Shown here piece by piece: positions 19,602 to 29,005 of a DNA stretch of 64,000 nt. Position numbers and translations under genes: made by a program. The notes beneath the pieces are model-generated. The model was not told the origin of the DNA and ran no database searches. It saw only the letters and a list, made by a program, of their open reading frames with translations. This DNA is from Cellvibrionaceae bacterium. GTDB taxonomy: Bacteria > Pseudomonadota > Gammaproteobacteria > Pseudomonadales > Cellvibrionaceae. Each line of letters starts with the position of its first letter. Positions within the stretch are counted from its first letter, which is position 1. The stretch covers positions 1 through 64,000 of the forward strand of contig JANQJP010000030.1 in assembly GCA_028281575.1 (NCBI GenBank), read 5' to 3'.

Positions 19602-19739
19602 CCTTTCAGAGTTAACGGGGTGGCAGTGATGTAATTTATAGGTTGAATTGCTTCGTCAGGGAATACTGACTAACTGCACTGCATTTATCCTTCGAACTAA
19701 CCGATCCAAGTTAATGCCGTGGACTTTTTCTACAGCGTG

Positions 19740-21089
19740 CTAAGCGAGGTCTATGGTGCTGGGGCGTGCGGCAACTCGCTTGATAAACACTTTGGATTTT
19801 CGTTGGTAGTTGTAGAGCTTCTGGCGTTCGACGGGCAACGCATCGACCAGGCTTTCCAAAAAGCCCTGTTCGACAAACCAGTGCGCGGTACGCGTGGTCA
19901 AGACAAACAGGGTGTGTATACCGAGCCGGGCGGCTTGACGTTCCAGATGCAGCAGCAGCTTCTTGGCGCGGCCGTTGCGTTGGTAGTTACTGTCGATAGC
20001 TACGCACGCTATCTCACCAAATGCGGTATCTGCGACTGGGTATAATGCAGCACAGCCGATGATAAGGTTGTCTTTTTCCATCACGGTAAAGCTCTCGATT
20101 TCGTTTTCGAGGCGTTCACGCGAGCGTCTGACGAGCACGCCCTGGTCTTCAAGCGGCGCAATTAGCGACAGGATGCCCGCAGCATCTTCGATGCGCGCGC
20201 GTCGAATCGTCTCATAACTGTCGCGATAGACCATCGTGCCTGAGCCGTCGCGTGTATAGAGTTCTTTGAGTATTGCGCCGTCCTCACGTGCGCTGATGAC
20301 ATGCGAACGCGCCACACCTGCGTCACAGGCTTCGTGGCAGGCCTGCAAAGAAAAGTAGGTATTTGTCTGTTTGTGCCTTTCCGTTTCGACTAAAAATTTC
20401 TTGCATTGAAGCAAGGTCATTTCGCGGTAGGCGCGATCATCGCTGTCTTTAATTTGGCCATCGTCGTTATAGGCGATAAGTTTGTCTGCGCTAATTGCCT
20501 CGGCGACGCTCACCGCGACTTCTGCAAAAGACAGATTAAATACTTCGCCAGTTAACGAAAAGCCAACCGGTGAGACCAGGACTATCGCTTGGTCTTCCAG
20601 CAAACGCGTAATGCCTGCACCGTCAATCTTGCGAACTTCGCCGGTAAATAAGTAGTCGACGCCATCGATAATGCCTTTGGGCTTGGCGGATACAAAATTG
20701 CCATTGCGCAAATTTAACTGAGAGCCGTGCATGGGTGAGTTTGGCAGCCCTGACGAGGCAATTGCCTCAATTTGAAAGCGCACGGCACCCACCGCATGTA
20801 AAATAGTGTCGATGTGTTCATGGGGAGTAATGCGAACGCTTTTGTGAAATTCTGACAAACGGTTTTGCGCGGCTAAACTCGCGTCAATTTGTCTGCGTGC
20901 GCCGTGCACAATAACAATTTTCATCCCGAGCGACGTCATCACGGCCAAGTCATTAATGATGTTGCCGAGGTAGGGGCGTTTAATAAATTCGCTGGGCAGC
21001 ATGACAACGGCAATTTTGTTGCGATGCTGATGAATGTAAGGGGACGAATGCCTGAACCATTCGATATAGTTGTCGGGTGTTTCTTTCAC
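19740..21089 (-). CDS. argA: Amino-acid N-acetyltransferase (N-acetylglutamate synthase)
   Basis: First step of arginine synthesis: acetyl-CoA plus glutamate to N-acetylglutamate. The 449 residues contain an amino-acid-kinase-like domain (about 1-290; IVIVHGARRQIDASLAAQN near 58-76, SPVGFSLTGEVFNLSFAEVA) that binds arginine in relatives, and a C-terminal GNAT domain (about 295-449; GEIACVAIDSNYQRNGRAKKLL, which holds the acetyl-CoA loop). Length and layout match classical ArgA. It stands alone and probably monocistronic, with no other arg gene nearby. Confidence 0.95.
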   Translation of the reverse strand: MKETPDNYIEWFRHSSPYIHQHRNKIAVVMLPSEFIKRPYLGNIINDLAVMTSLGMKIVIVHGARRQIDASLAAQNRLSEFHKSVRITPHEHIDTILHAVGAVRFQIEAIASSGLPNSPMHGSQLNLRNGNFVSAKPKGIIDGVDYLFTGEVRKIDGAGITRLLEDQAIVLVSPVGFSLTGEVFNLSFAEVAVSVAEAISADKLIAYNDDGQIKDSDDRAYREMTLLQCKKFLVETERHKQTNTYFSLQACHEACDAGVARSHVISAREDGAILKELYTRDGSGTMVYRDSYETIRRARIEDAAGILSLIAPLEDQGVLVRRSRERLENEIESFTVMEKDNLIIGCAALYPVADTAFGEIACVAIDSNYQRNGRAKKLLLHLERQAARLGIHTLFVLTTRTAHWFVEQGFLESLVDALPVERQKLYNYQRKSKVFIKRVAARPSTIDLA

Positions 21090-21220
21090 GCTTTTCTCAG
21101 TGTGTTGTCATGGCTTCTTGCGAATATCTATGGCAATCATAAAGCCTACGGGCCCTAATTTGATAGAGTATAAACAACATCGTGTGATCGTGGCTTAAAT
21201 CGTGTTATGTCTTCCAATGG

Positions 21221-22021
21221 TCAGAATGCTGGCAATGTCATTTCAGCTTTCATCATGGTGACAGCGCTTCCCGAGATAAAGACGCGATCGGTTTGTAAAC
21301 TGACATTGACGTCGCCTCCGCGCGCCGACATTTGGCGTGCCTTAAATTGACGTTTGCCGGTTTTCGCTGCATAAATTGGGGCGAGTGCCGTAAAGGATGA
21401 GCCGGTAACCGGGTCTTCATTGATGCCTGCGGCAGGGGCGAAAAACCGGCTGACAAAATCGTAACCATTGCCATTTCCAGGGGCGCTGACGCATACGCCG
21501 CGATAGGGCAGCTCCGCGATTTTGCTTATATCCGGATCGAGGATCGTGATTTCGCTCGCGTCGGAGAAAAGCACCATAAGGTCTTCGCCCGCGAGCGCCT
21601 CCGTAGGATTGCCGCCAACGGCGTCAATAATCTCAGTGCTCAGTTCAGTACTTGATACATGTTCTGCTGGGAAATCCATACAGATACTTATGCCATCGCT
21701 GGTGGTGACGAGTGGGCCACTCAGAGAATGAAACCGCAGGACCTCATCAATGTGATCGAATTGCTCGTAAAGTATATGTGCACTCGCCAGTGTCGCGTGT
21801 CCGCAGAGCTTCACTTCGGTAGTGGGTGTAAACCAGCGAATGCGGAAATCGCCGTCGCCGCGCGGTACTACGAACGATGTTTCCGATAGGTTGATTTCTG
21901 AGGCGATCGCCTGCATCAATGCCTCGGGGAGCCAGTCATCCAGCACACACACTGCAGCCGGATTTCCCTGGAAGGGCTTGCTTGCGAACGCATCCACATA
22001 ATAAATATCGAGTTTTATCAT
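21221..22021 (-). CDS. PhzF family epimerase/isomerase-like protein
   Basis: A 266-residue cytoplasmic protein of the PhzF/YddE fold. It has the N-terminal YYVDAFASKPFQGNPAAVC with GNPAAV, the catalytic Glu region INLSETSFV (about 43-51), LCGHATLAS (about 72-80) and the C-terminal INEDPVTGSSFTALAPI. Family members isomerise diverse small molecules. The natural substrate is not inferable, and no phenazine genes are near. It faces away from the PilB-like gene. Confidence 0.9.
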   Translation of the reverse strand: MIKLDIYYVDAFASKPFQGNPAAVCVLDDWLPEALMQAIASEINLSETSFVVPRGDGDFRIRWFTPTTEVKLCGHATLASAHILYEQFDHIDEVLRFHSLSGPLVTTSDGISICMDFPAEHVSSTELSTEIIDAVGGNPTEALAGEDLMVLFSDASEITILDPDISKIAELPYRGVCVSAPGNGNGYDFVSRFFAPAAGINEDPVTGSSFTALAPIYAAKTGKRQFKARQMSARGGDVNVSLQTDRVFISGSAVTMMKAEMTLPAF

Positions 22022-22137
22022 TATCCTGTTTCCCCCGGTGCCCGTTGTCGGACTGCCTGCTGCATTTCGGCTCGGCTAGAGCTTCCTTATAATTTGGGCT
22101 ATTGTAGCTAAAACGAAAATGACTAGGTAGAAAGCTT

Positions 22138-23907
22138 ATGGCATTTACTGAACGTGTCCTTGATCTGCGCGCGGTGCTCACTGATTTGGTTGAGGACGGT
22201 TTAGTAAAGCAGGAAGATGCTAATTTGCTCTTGGGAGCCTCGCGTTCGCGTGAACAAACCGCCATGCACCCGCTCACCTATATCGCATCCCAAAATGTTG
22301 AAAATCAAATTGATCACGGTAAGACGCTCGACGAGTTGACGCTTACCGGCTGGCTCGCGGCAAAAAGTGGCCTGCCGATTTTTCATATCGACCCGATGAA
22401 AGTCCCGGTGGCAAAAACATCTGAAACGATGTCGTACAAATTTGCCAAACGCCACGGACTGCTCTGTGTGGACATAACGCCGGAGCAGGTATTGGTGGCG
22501 GTCACTCAGCCTTATATCGATGAATGGGAGGTACAACTAGCGCAAACCGTTCGTCAGCAGATTAAGCGTGTCATTGCGATACCCTCAGAAATTGAGCGGT
22601 TTCGCGTTGAATTTTACTCGCTTGCGCGTTCCGTTTCCGGGGCACAGGATTCCGGTGGCAACCGGCCCTCCGGTGTCGCGAATTTTGAACAATTACTCGA
22701 ATTGGGTTCACTTAAAGACCCAGAAGCTAACGATCAGCACATCGTAAATATTGTTGACTGGTTATTGAAATATGCATTTGAGCAACGCGCGAGTGATATT
22801 CACATAGAGCCGCGTCGCGAATTTACGCGCATGCGTTTTCGCATTGATGGTGTACTGCACAATATCTACGAGTTTCCAACGACTGTAGCGACGGCGATTG
22901 TCAGTCGCTTAAAAATATTGGGGCGTATGAACGTTGCCGAAAAACGCAAGCCTCAAGATGGCAGGATAAAAACAAAACGTCCCGATGGTACTGAGGCCGA
23001 ATTACGTTTATCTACATTGCCTACGGCTTTCGGTGAGAAGTTGGTAATGCGTATTTTTGATCCAGAAATTTTATTGCGTTCCTTCGAGGACCTTGGCTTA
23101 GTCAATGATGACCTGCATCGCTGGCAAAGCATGATCAGCAGCCCTCACGGTATTGTGCTTGTTACTGGACCAACCGGTTCAGGCAAGACGACAACGCTTT
23201 ATTCTTCGTTGCGCACTCTCGCGACGGATGAGGTGAATGTTTCGACGGTTGAAGACCCGATCGAAATGTTAGAGGAAAGTTTTAATCAAACCCAAGTGCA
23301 ATACAATATCGACTTGGACTTTGCCAAAGGTATCCGTACTTTAATGCGCCAGGATCCAGATATTATTATGGTCGGTGAGATCCGCGATTTGGAAACTGCG
23401 CAAATGGCAGTGCAGGCAGCGCTTACCGGTCACCTTGTGATTTCCACTTTGCATACCAATGATGCGCCTTCAGCCATCGCGCGTTTGCTCGACTTGGGTA
23501 TTCCGAGTTACTTATTGCGCGCCACGTTGCTCGGTGTTATGGCGCAGCGATTAATACGTACCTTGTGCCCCCATTGTAAAAAAGAAGGGCAGATCAATGA
23601 AAAAGATTGGGATCAGTTGGTCAAACCGTGGAAAGTTACAAAGCCTCAAACAACCTATGAAGCCGAGGGTTGTCTGGAGTGTCGCAATACCGGTTATTTA
23701 GGGCGTCAGGGTATCTATGAAATTCTGACAATGAGCGAATCGCTGCAGGAGCTAATGACGGACAACAGCGACCTTAATCGTGTGCGTCAAACAGCCATGC
23801 GCGAAGGTATGCGCACATTGCGTTTGTCTGGAGCTCAAAAGATTGCAAGTGGTCTTACCACTGTTGCAGAAGTGCTTCGGGTAGCGCCTGCATCTGAAAA
23901 ATACTAG
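22138..23907 (+). CDS. GspE/PilB-family secretion/pilus ATPase (orphan)
   Basis: A 589-residue cytoplasmic hexameric ATPase. The N-terminal MshEN-like region (about 75-165) is followed by the ATPase core. Its features are Walker A GPTGSGKTTTL near 341-351, the Asp box TVEDPIEM, Walker B-like DIIMVGEIRD, the His box STLHTNDAPSAIARLLDLG and a tetracysteine zinc site CPHC...CLEC near 476-520. The chain is complete. No pilC, pilD, pseudopilin or secretin gene lies nearby. It could serve type IV pili, MSHA or type II secretion encoded elsewhere. Confidence 0.9.
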   Translation: MAFTERVLDLRAVLTDLVEDGLVKQEDANLLLGASRSREQTAMHPLTYIASQNVENQIDHGKTLDELTLTGWLAAKSGLPIFHIDPMKVPVAKTSETMSYKFAKRHGLLCVDITPEQVLVAVTQPYIDEWEVQLAQTVRQQIKRVIAIPSEIERFRVEFYSLARSVSGAQDSGGNRPSGVANFEQLLELGSLKDPEANDQHIVNIVDWLLKYAFEQRASDIHIEPRREFTRMRFRIDGVLHNIYEFPTTVATAIVSRLKILGRMNVAEKRKPQDGRIKTKRPDGTEAELRLSTLPTAFGEKLVMRIFDPEILLRSFEDLGLVNDDLHRWQSMISSPHGIVLVTGPTGSGKTTTLYSSLRTLATDEVNVSTVEDPIEMLEESFNQTQVQYNIDLDFAKGIRTLMRQDPDIIMVGEIRDLETAQMAVQAALTGHLVISTLHTNDAPSAIARLLDLGIPSYLLRATLLGVMAQRLIRTLCPHCKKEGQINEKDWDQLVKPWKVTKPQTTYEAEGCLECRNTGYLGRQGIYEILTMSESLQELMTDNSDLNRVRQTAMREGMRTLRLSGAQKIASGLTTVAEVLRVAPASEKY

Positions 23908-23939
23908 TTCTGGAAGTGAATGCTTAACAGGAGGCATAA

Positions 23940-24221
23940 TTGAATATCGTTTACGGCGCGATCGCGATTGTCATTTCGCTCTATGTTTCAAAAGTGTTTG
24001 TTAAACAAGGCGTTTCGCCAACACAGATTTTCCTCAAAACGTTTGCTTTCGAAACCTTACTTGTTTTAATTCTTGGCTATGCATTTTATTTTGCAAAACT
24101 GGGATTCTTTTCTTATCCGATGGGTCAAGTCGATGCAGCGATTCGCATCATCGGATTCGCACTATTTCTTGCATTGTTAGTTGCGATGAAAGCGTTAAAC
24201 GAAGCGAAAAAAAATAACTAG
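23940..24221 (+). CDS. Small three-helix membrane protein
   Basis: A 93-residue protein with hydrophobic segments near 2-18, 32-52 and 65-85 and almost no other feature. The start is TTG, supported by AGGAGG six bases upstream. It follows the PilB-like gene by 32 nt on the same strand and may be in its transcript. I do not recognise a family and assign no function. Confidence 0.7.
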   Translation: MNIVYGAIAIVISLYVSKVFVKQGVSPTQIFLKTFAFETLLVLILGYAFYFAKLGFFSYPMGQVDAAIRIIGFALFLALLVAMKALNEAKKNN

Positions 24222-24269
24222 CTATTTGATTTATATATAGCCTGTTGCGTAGCTTTCAGCGGTTGCCAA

Positions 24270-24806
24270 GTGAAGTTAAGATATAAAATTTTAATTGTAT
24301 TTTTGGTTGTACTTATATCTGGTTTTTTAATTCCAGAAAAAGTAGTGATGCCTGTAAAAGGAGCATCTGTTGGCGATTGGAACCGTGACTCCTTTTGGTA
24401 TGAGCCCTGGGGAAGTTCAGGTGTCCATAAAGGTATTGATATCTTTGCACAAAAAGGTGTTGAGCTGGTTTCCGCGACAAGCGGTTTAGTATTGTTTAAA
24501 GGTAATTTAAATAAAGGCGGCAAAGTTGTCTTGGTTTTAGGCCCCAAGTGGCGCTTTCACTACTATGCACATTTGGATTCAATCAATATAGGCAGTTTTA
24601 CATTTGTATCGCCAAATAAAAAAATAGGTACAGTCGGTGATTCTGGGAATGCCATGGGTAAATCTGCACATTTACATTATTCAATAGTAAGCGCGGTGCC
24701 CTATCCATGGAGGTTCACAACTGAGAGTCAGGGCTGGAAAAAGATGTTCTTTCTTGATCCCGGTAAAATGATAAGTGGTGCTGTGCCTGAGGGTGTTGCT
24801 CAGTGA
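24270..24806 (+). CDS. M23 family metallopeptidase (LytM/peptidoglycan endopeptidase type)
   Basis: A 178-residue protein with an N-terminal membrane anchor or uncleaved signal (about 5-23) and a short M23 domain. The zinc ligands are present: HKGIDIFA (HxxxD), HYYAHLD and the closing HLHYSI. The usual role is cutting peptidoglycan cross-bridges in the periplasm. It has no LysM or coiled-coil partner domain, so it is small for the family. Start is GTG with no strong ribosome site seen. First gene of a low-GC-looking stretch of unknown membrane genes. Confidence 0.85.
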   Translation: MKLRYKILIVFLVVLISGFLIPEKVVMPVKGASVGDWNRDSFWYEPWGSSGVHKGIDIFAQKGVELVSATSGLVLFKGNLNKGGKVVLVLGPKWRFHYYAHLDSINIGSFTFVSPNKKIGTVGDSGNAMGKSAHLHYSIVSAVPYPWRFTTESQGWKKMFFLDPGKMISGAVPEGVAQ

Positions 24807-24881
24807 GAGTGCTATTTTCAATAGCGGTTATTAGTGTCTCATTCACACACCTATGGTACCGCTTCTCAGCCTGGTAAATCT

Positions 24882-25319
24882 ATGGATTTTAGTAAGTACA
24901 ACCTAAAGCAAGTCGAATCTTCGCTCGATGTTATTGATAAGGAGGAATATCCTGAAAATTACAAGGCGTTGGAAGGGCGGAAGAAGGAAATAATGAGTGA
25001 AATTGAACGCTTGGATGTTGAGTATAAAGCGATAGTCGGTCGTTCTATTAGAGAAACAGTCGAAAGTAATGCTTCGGGCATAAGAGCTGCAGAGTTATTT
25101 GTTTACAATGGGGCAGGTATCTCGATTATTTTTGTTCTAATGATTGTTTCAGCGCTGTTTGGAGCAAAAACACTTTCTTGGAATGGTGGGTATCTTCATG
25201 GGCTTGGAGCTATAGTTTTGGGTTTGGCGTTGTGGGCGTTTTTTACGCTGGTTTTTAGCGCGCTGAGTATTATAGGTATGTATCTTTTTAAAATATTCTT
25301 TGGTAGGCAGAATATGTAA
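24882..25319 (+). CDS. Hypothetical protein with N-terminal helix and two membrane segments
   Basis: A 145-residue protein from the ATG at 24882; a GTG at 24834 would add 16 residues, and neither has a clear ribosome site. Residues 1-60 are charged and helical (LEGRKKEIMSEIERLDVEY). Two hydrophobic segments follow at about 80-100 and 112-140. No family recognised. It sits between the M23 peptidase and another membrane protein, all co-directional. Confidence 0.6.
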   Translation: MDFSKYNLKQVESSLDVIDKEEYPENYKALEGRKKEIMSEIERLDVEYKAIVGRSIRETVESNASGIRAAELFVYNGAGISIIFVLMIVSALFGAKTLSWNGGYLHGLGAIVLGLALWAFFTLVFSALSIIGMYLFKIFFGRQNM

Positions 25320-25364
25320 CAAAACTAAACGCTGGGAAAATGGATTTGGTTTGATGGGTGTAAA

Positions 25365-25976
25365 ATGAAATATTTAATCCTGATTTTGGTTCTGTTTAGT
25401 CTGCTAGTATTTTCATGCATTTCGCTGATTTCGGTTTGTATGTGGGGATGTCCAAATACAGGAGTGCAATTGGTCTTCAAACTTACCTCATTGTTTTTGG
25501 CGTGCTCTTTTGTTTTAAGTATCTATTTTTATCTTCGGAAAAAGCGTTGTACGTCTGCCAGGTGCGTGAGTGTAGCAGAGTCGAGCAGTAAGGGCGGAGA
25601 GGGTGTAATTCAGAGAGAGGGCGGCGCTGTGTCGGTGCTAATGTTGCTGGGCAGTCTTATCTTAAATCCCATAACGCTGCTGGTCGGGTTTCTCGCATTT
25701 ATCCTGGTGGATTTTAGAGCTCTGGTTATTGTTTTATTTTCCGTATTGTATTGCGTGGGTCTTTCTGTGGTGAAGGTGAGGTACGTAGGTATTATTTTTA
25801 ATTTCGCAATATTTTTTGTTGCTTTATATTATGCATTTATACTGCCGTATAAATACTCTTATGATTGTCTGGCAGGTGTGTATATGGCCTTTTTTATTTT
25901 TCTAATATTTGTGTCACTTAGTAATGTGACGGTGTTGCTTAATGCCCATAGAGGCTACAACGAACAGCCGAGATAG
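25365..25976 (+). CDS. Hypothetical polytopic membrane protein
   Basis: A 203-residue protein with five or six hydrophobic segments (for example near 4-24, 33-54, 86-112, 114-134, 140-158 and 168-190). A polar loop rich in Ser/Gly lies at about 62-80. The ATG has GGGTG upstream. No family recognised. Codon use is AT-rich compared with flanking housekeeping genes, in keeping with acquired DNA. Confidence 0.6.
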   Translation: MKYLILILVLFSLLVFSCISLISVCMWGCPNTGVQLVFKLTSLFLACSFVLSIYFYLRKKRCTSARCVSVAESSSKGGEGVIQREGGAVSVLMLLGSLILNPITLLVGFLAFILVDFRALVIVLFSVLYCVGLSVVKVRYVGIIFNFAIFFVALYYAFILPYKYSYDCLAGVYMAFFIFLIFVSLSNVTVLLNAHRGYNEQPR

Positions 25977-25994
25977 ACGGTTAAAATTGACGAT

Positions 25995-26033
25995 TAATAT
26001 AAGTTTGATAAGCCTTTATATTACTTTTTCTTT
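25995..26033 (+). terminator. Possible weak terminator
   Basis: TAATATAA and TTATATTA form an 8-bp A/T stem around a 13-base loop, followed by a T-rich tract (CTTTTTCTTT). It is placed 18 bases after a stop codon. The stem has no G-C pairs, so the call is weak. Confidence 0.25.
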
Positions 26034-26417
26034 ATTGGTGCGTTACCTTTCGGGTTAAAAATATAGTGAATAGAATGGTCGCAATGTATCTGTTTGCGGG
26101 TTAGGTTTGTGATTTATCATTGCGACGGAGTGTTTTCTTCGATAATTTCTTCTTCTGGTATCCAGTTTATCATTTTGTGACGCAGGTCTGATTATTTTTC
26201 CGTTAATGGAATTTGGTTATTCGTTCGTCACTAAATCTGTGTGCTTCATCTTTATCATGTTGTCGTTGCTCGAAGCCTTGGGCAATATTCTAATCTTAAG
26301 CTCAAGGTCAACCGTCTGCGTGGGACGTCTTTCTTTGGGTAACTGACGATGTTTTCTCGATATGACTGACGGGAATTCACTGACAATAATAATTTATCTT
26401 CACAGGTTACTCGCTAT
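26034..26417. other. AT-rich intergenic stretch
   Basis: About 380 bases before the beta-helix lipoprotein gene. I see no supported ORF, RNA gene or repeat shared with the rest of the window. It presumably holds the promoter of the downstream gene, but no convincing -35/-10 pair stands out. Confidence 0.3.
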
Positions 26418-26426
26418 ATGTTTTCT

Positions 26427-28112
26427 ATGAACCGTCAATATACCAATGCTGTTGAATTTGTTTTTTGTGCACTTTTTATTTTTGTGCTTTCCGCTTGCGG
26501 GGGAAGTAAAAGCCCCGATGCGAGTGATGACGAGGCAGTCATTGTTGGTGAAGGAGAAGTGGATACAGGCAGCGATACTAGTTTTGATAACGAAGCGGAT
26601 AACGATAATTCGAACGAGGATGCTGGTGCTGGTGGTGATAACCAAGACAGCGATCAGGAAAACAGCCAAGAGGATAACCAAAGTAATGACTCAATACCCA
26701 CAGCCAGTGATGACAGTGTCAATCTTCCGCAGGGTGGATCACTTGTCGGATTTAATGTGCTTGCCAACGATAGCGGTTTGGACGATGCGCCAATAACCCT
26801 GGCTATTGTGGGCAGCACAAGCCACGGTACTCTGAATCTCCTGGCTAACAATCGTTTTGACTACATCCCGGCCCCTGACTTTTTTGGTGAAGATACCTTT
26901 GTCTATCGGTTAACTGATGAAGACGGAGATTCGGATACAGCGACCGTCACCATTTTTGTTATGCAGGAAGACAGTTCTGGTCAAACCCCACTGCTGGAAG
27001 GCTATGGAACGGATAGCAGTTTTGGTGGCGGCCCCGATAGCGAAATTTGTGTGGTAACCAATTTAAACGACTCAGGAGAAGGCTCGTTCCGAGATTGTGT
27101 TGTAAATCGCAACGGTCCTATTACTAACCCCACACCTCGTACGATAAATTTCGCTGTTGGTGGCACCATTACCTTGCTGAGCGATTTAAGTGTTCGACAA
27201 CCGTATTTAACCATCAATGGATTGGAAGCTCCGGCACCGGGAATTACCCTGGATAAAACCGGCAGCGGTCGTGATGGTGGGCTAGCCGTAAATACCTGGC
27301 CCGCCCAGGGCACCTGCGGTCATGATGTGTTGATCGAGGGGATACGCTTTGAAGGCGTTTGGGAAGGAGAGTCTGAAGCGCATGATCAGGGGGCCGGCAC
27401 TCTGGGTATTGATGGGGAGGATCTCACTCTATGTATTGAAAATGTGGTGTTCAATCGCGTGACCGTGATTCATGCCCAAGACGCCGGTGGCGATATGTGG
27501 GGTAGTGTGCGGGATGTTACTGTGCAGTACTCGGCATTTTTAGATAGCCTGCACCCCAATACCTACAGCCATTGGCCCGGAGGCGAGACCAATCAGGAAC
27601 GGCAACGCATAAGTAATCACCACAACCTTTACGCTTATATCCACGAGCGTGGTGTACAAATGCGTGCGAAAGTTTTGGATCTTAATTTTGAGCAGAATAT
27701 TATTCATCGCTGGGCAGCGTTTGGTTTTGGTGGCGGTTATGGCACCCGCATTAGGTGTCGGCAAGCGTTTTGTCCGGAGCGTATTAACTTACTGGAAAAC
27801 CATTGGACCAGCGCGGGCTCGCGTCTTGATTCTGCATTAATTCTGGGAGAATCTGCAGGTGCCGATACCGACCAAAGTGTTATTGCGCCGCAAGTATATA
27901 TGTCCGGCAACCGTCTTCCCGCGGCTAACGTGGATGTGGGCACGGCGAGTACGGTATTTTCCCGTCCGTCTATCGCCAATGTTACACTTTATTCCGACCA
28001 ACAATTACTCACAGAAGTGCTGCCGAACATTGGGGTTCCTTATCGCACTCAGGAGGAAAGCGATATCTTTGCAGAAGTTCACGCACAAATAGCCGAAGAG
28101 CTTGAGTTTTAA
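26427..28112 (+). CDS. Lipoprotein with cadherin-like domain and pectate-lyase-like beta-helix
   Basis: A 561-residue exported protein (start MNRQYTNAVEF; an ATG three codons earlier is possible). The signal peptide ends in the lipobox LSAC. Then come a very acidic D/E/N/Q-rich linker (about 25-90), an Ig/cadherin-like domain (PTASDDSVNLPQGG... FLANDS-type, ending near TVTIFVMQ, about 92-185) and a right-handed beta-helix (about 200-540). The helix part has ISNHHNLYAYIHERGVQMR, which resembles the catalytic-Arg strand of polysaccharide lyase family 1, but the usual RxPxxR Pro is missing. Polysaccharide lyase activity is plausible, not certain. Confidence 0.75.
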   Translation: MNRQYTNAVEFVFCALFIFVLSACGGSKSPDASDDEAVIVGEGEVDTGSDTSFDNEADNDNSNEDAGAGGDNQDSDQENSQEDNQSNDSIPTASDDSVNLPQGGSLVGFNVLANDSGLDDAPITLAIVGSTSHGTLNLLANNRFDYIPAPDFFGEDTFVYRLTDEDGDSDTATVTIFVMQEDSSGQTPLLEGYGTDSSFGGGPDSEICVVTNLNDSGEGSFRDCVVNRNGPITNPTPRTINFAVGGTITLLSDLSVRQPYLTINGLEAPAPGITLDKTGSGRDGGLAVNTWPAQGTCGHDVLIEGIRFEGVWEGESEAHDQGAGTLGIDGEDLTLCIENVVFNRVTVIHAQDAGGDMWGSVRDVTVQYSAFLDSLHPNTYSHWPGGETNQERQRISNHHNLYAYIHERGVQMRAKVLDLNFEQNIIHRWAAFGFGGGYGTRIRCRQAFCPERINLLENHWTSAGSRLDSALILGESAGADTDQSVIAPQVYMSGNRLPAANVDVGTASTVFSRPSIANVTLYSDQQLLTEVLPNIGVPYRTQEESDIFAEVHAQIAEELEF

Positions 28113-28164
28113 GGTTTGTGCTGACCTGGAAAGCAATGAAGGCTTACTCTATTACGGTAAAAAT

Positions 28165-28539
28165 ATGAAAAAAGCTATAGCTCTGGCAAGTCTTTTTCTA
28201 TTGTTAAGTATTGCGGTCAGTATTTGGTGGCACGCTAAAAATCGAATGCAGGACGAGTTCATGTATGCCTTGAAAGCGAGCCATTTATTATTCGCGCTCG
28301 AACTTAAGCCCGAGAGTGATGAAGGTAAAACGCTGAATACTCTATTGTTGCTGCACCTGAATAGATTTTTAGTTGCAAAACAATATGTACCTTCAGTTTT
28401 TGTGACGGAAGAGTACGAGCTGTTTTGTGGGTCCTTCAATATACCTTCTAAAAGCATGGTTGATTTCGATAAATACGCATCAGAAAAGCTACAGCAGTAT
28501 TTGGTGCATGCTACGCGTGGTTGTAATTATGGTGAGTAA
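28165..28539 (+). CDS. Hypothetical single-pass membrane protein
   Basis: A 124-residue protein from MKKAIALASLF, with one N-terminal membrane helix (about 3-20) and a periplasmic or secreted remainder. An in-frame upstream ATG at 28102 overlaps the previous gene and adds 21 residues without a signal, so I prefer the internal start. Two or three Cys are present in the mature part (ELFCGSFN, ATRGCNYGE). No family recognised. Confidence 0.55.
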   Translation: MKKAIALASLFLLLSIAVSIWWHAKNRMQDEFMYALKASHLLFALELKPESDEGKTLNTLLLLHLNRFLVAKQYVPSVFVTEEYELFCGSFNIPSKSMVDFDKYASEKLQQYLVHATRGCNYGE

Positions 28540-28576
28540 CTTAAGAAATACCGATAAGTAGATAAGGATGATATTT

Positions 28577-28960
28577 ATGAATGCTCGAAAAGCAGAAAAA
28601 ATACTGAGCTGGTTTTCAATTGTGAGTGCAGGCATTTACGCCAGCGTTTACGACTTTAAGTTTGCGGAGATAATGCCATATTGGATCGTTCAATATACAT
28701 CTGCAGCGATGTTGATCTTTTTTGCAATTCTATCACTTAGATCTGAAAAGAATGTTTATTTGGGGTGGCTTGCAGGAGCGTGGGGGTTCGTTCTTTGCTT
28801 GACCAGTATCGGTTTTCTAGATTCAGTTCAACAATATACGTTTAGGGAAATACCTATGTTGATTACTCTCTTTTTAGGTGTTGTTTTTTTATTTGCCCTT
28901 CTTGCATTTATATGTAGTTTGTTTTTGGTTTGGCGTGCGGGGGAGGCTTCTTCTAAATAA
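28577..28960 (+). CDS. Hypothetical four-helix membrane protein
   Basis: A 127-residue protein with four hydrophobic segments (near 12-28, 36-54, 60-80 and 95-120). ATG at 28577 has AAGGA nine bases upstream; the ATG three codons earlier is too close to it. No motif or family recognised. Part of the run of unknown membrane genes. Confidence 0.55.
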   Translation: MNARKAEKILSWFSIVSAGIYASVYDFKFAEIMPYWIVQYTSAAMLIFFAILSLRSEKNVYLGWLAGAWGFVLCLTSIGFLDSVQQYTFREIPMLITLFLGVVFLFALLAFICSLFLVWRAGEASSK

Positions 28961-29005
28961 GGGAAGCTCGCGTTCTATAGCTGTGTGATAAGTTGTGAGT
29001 TAGGT

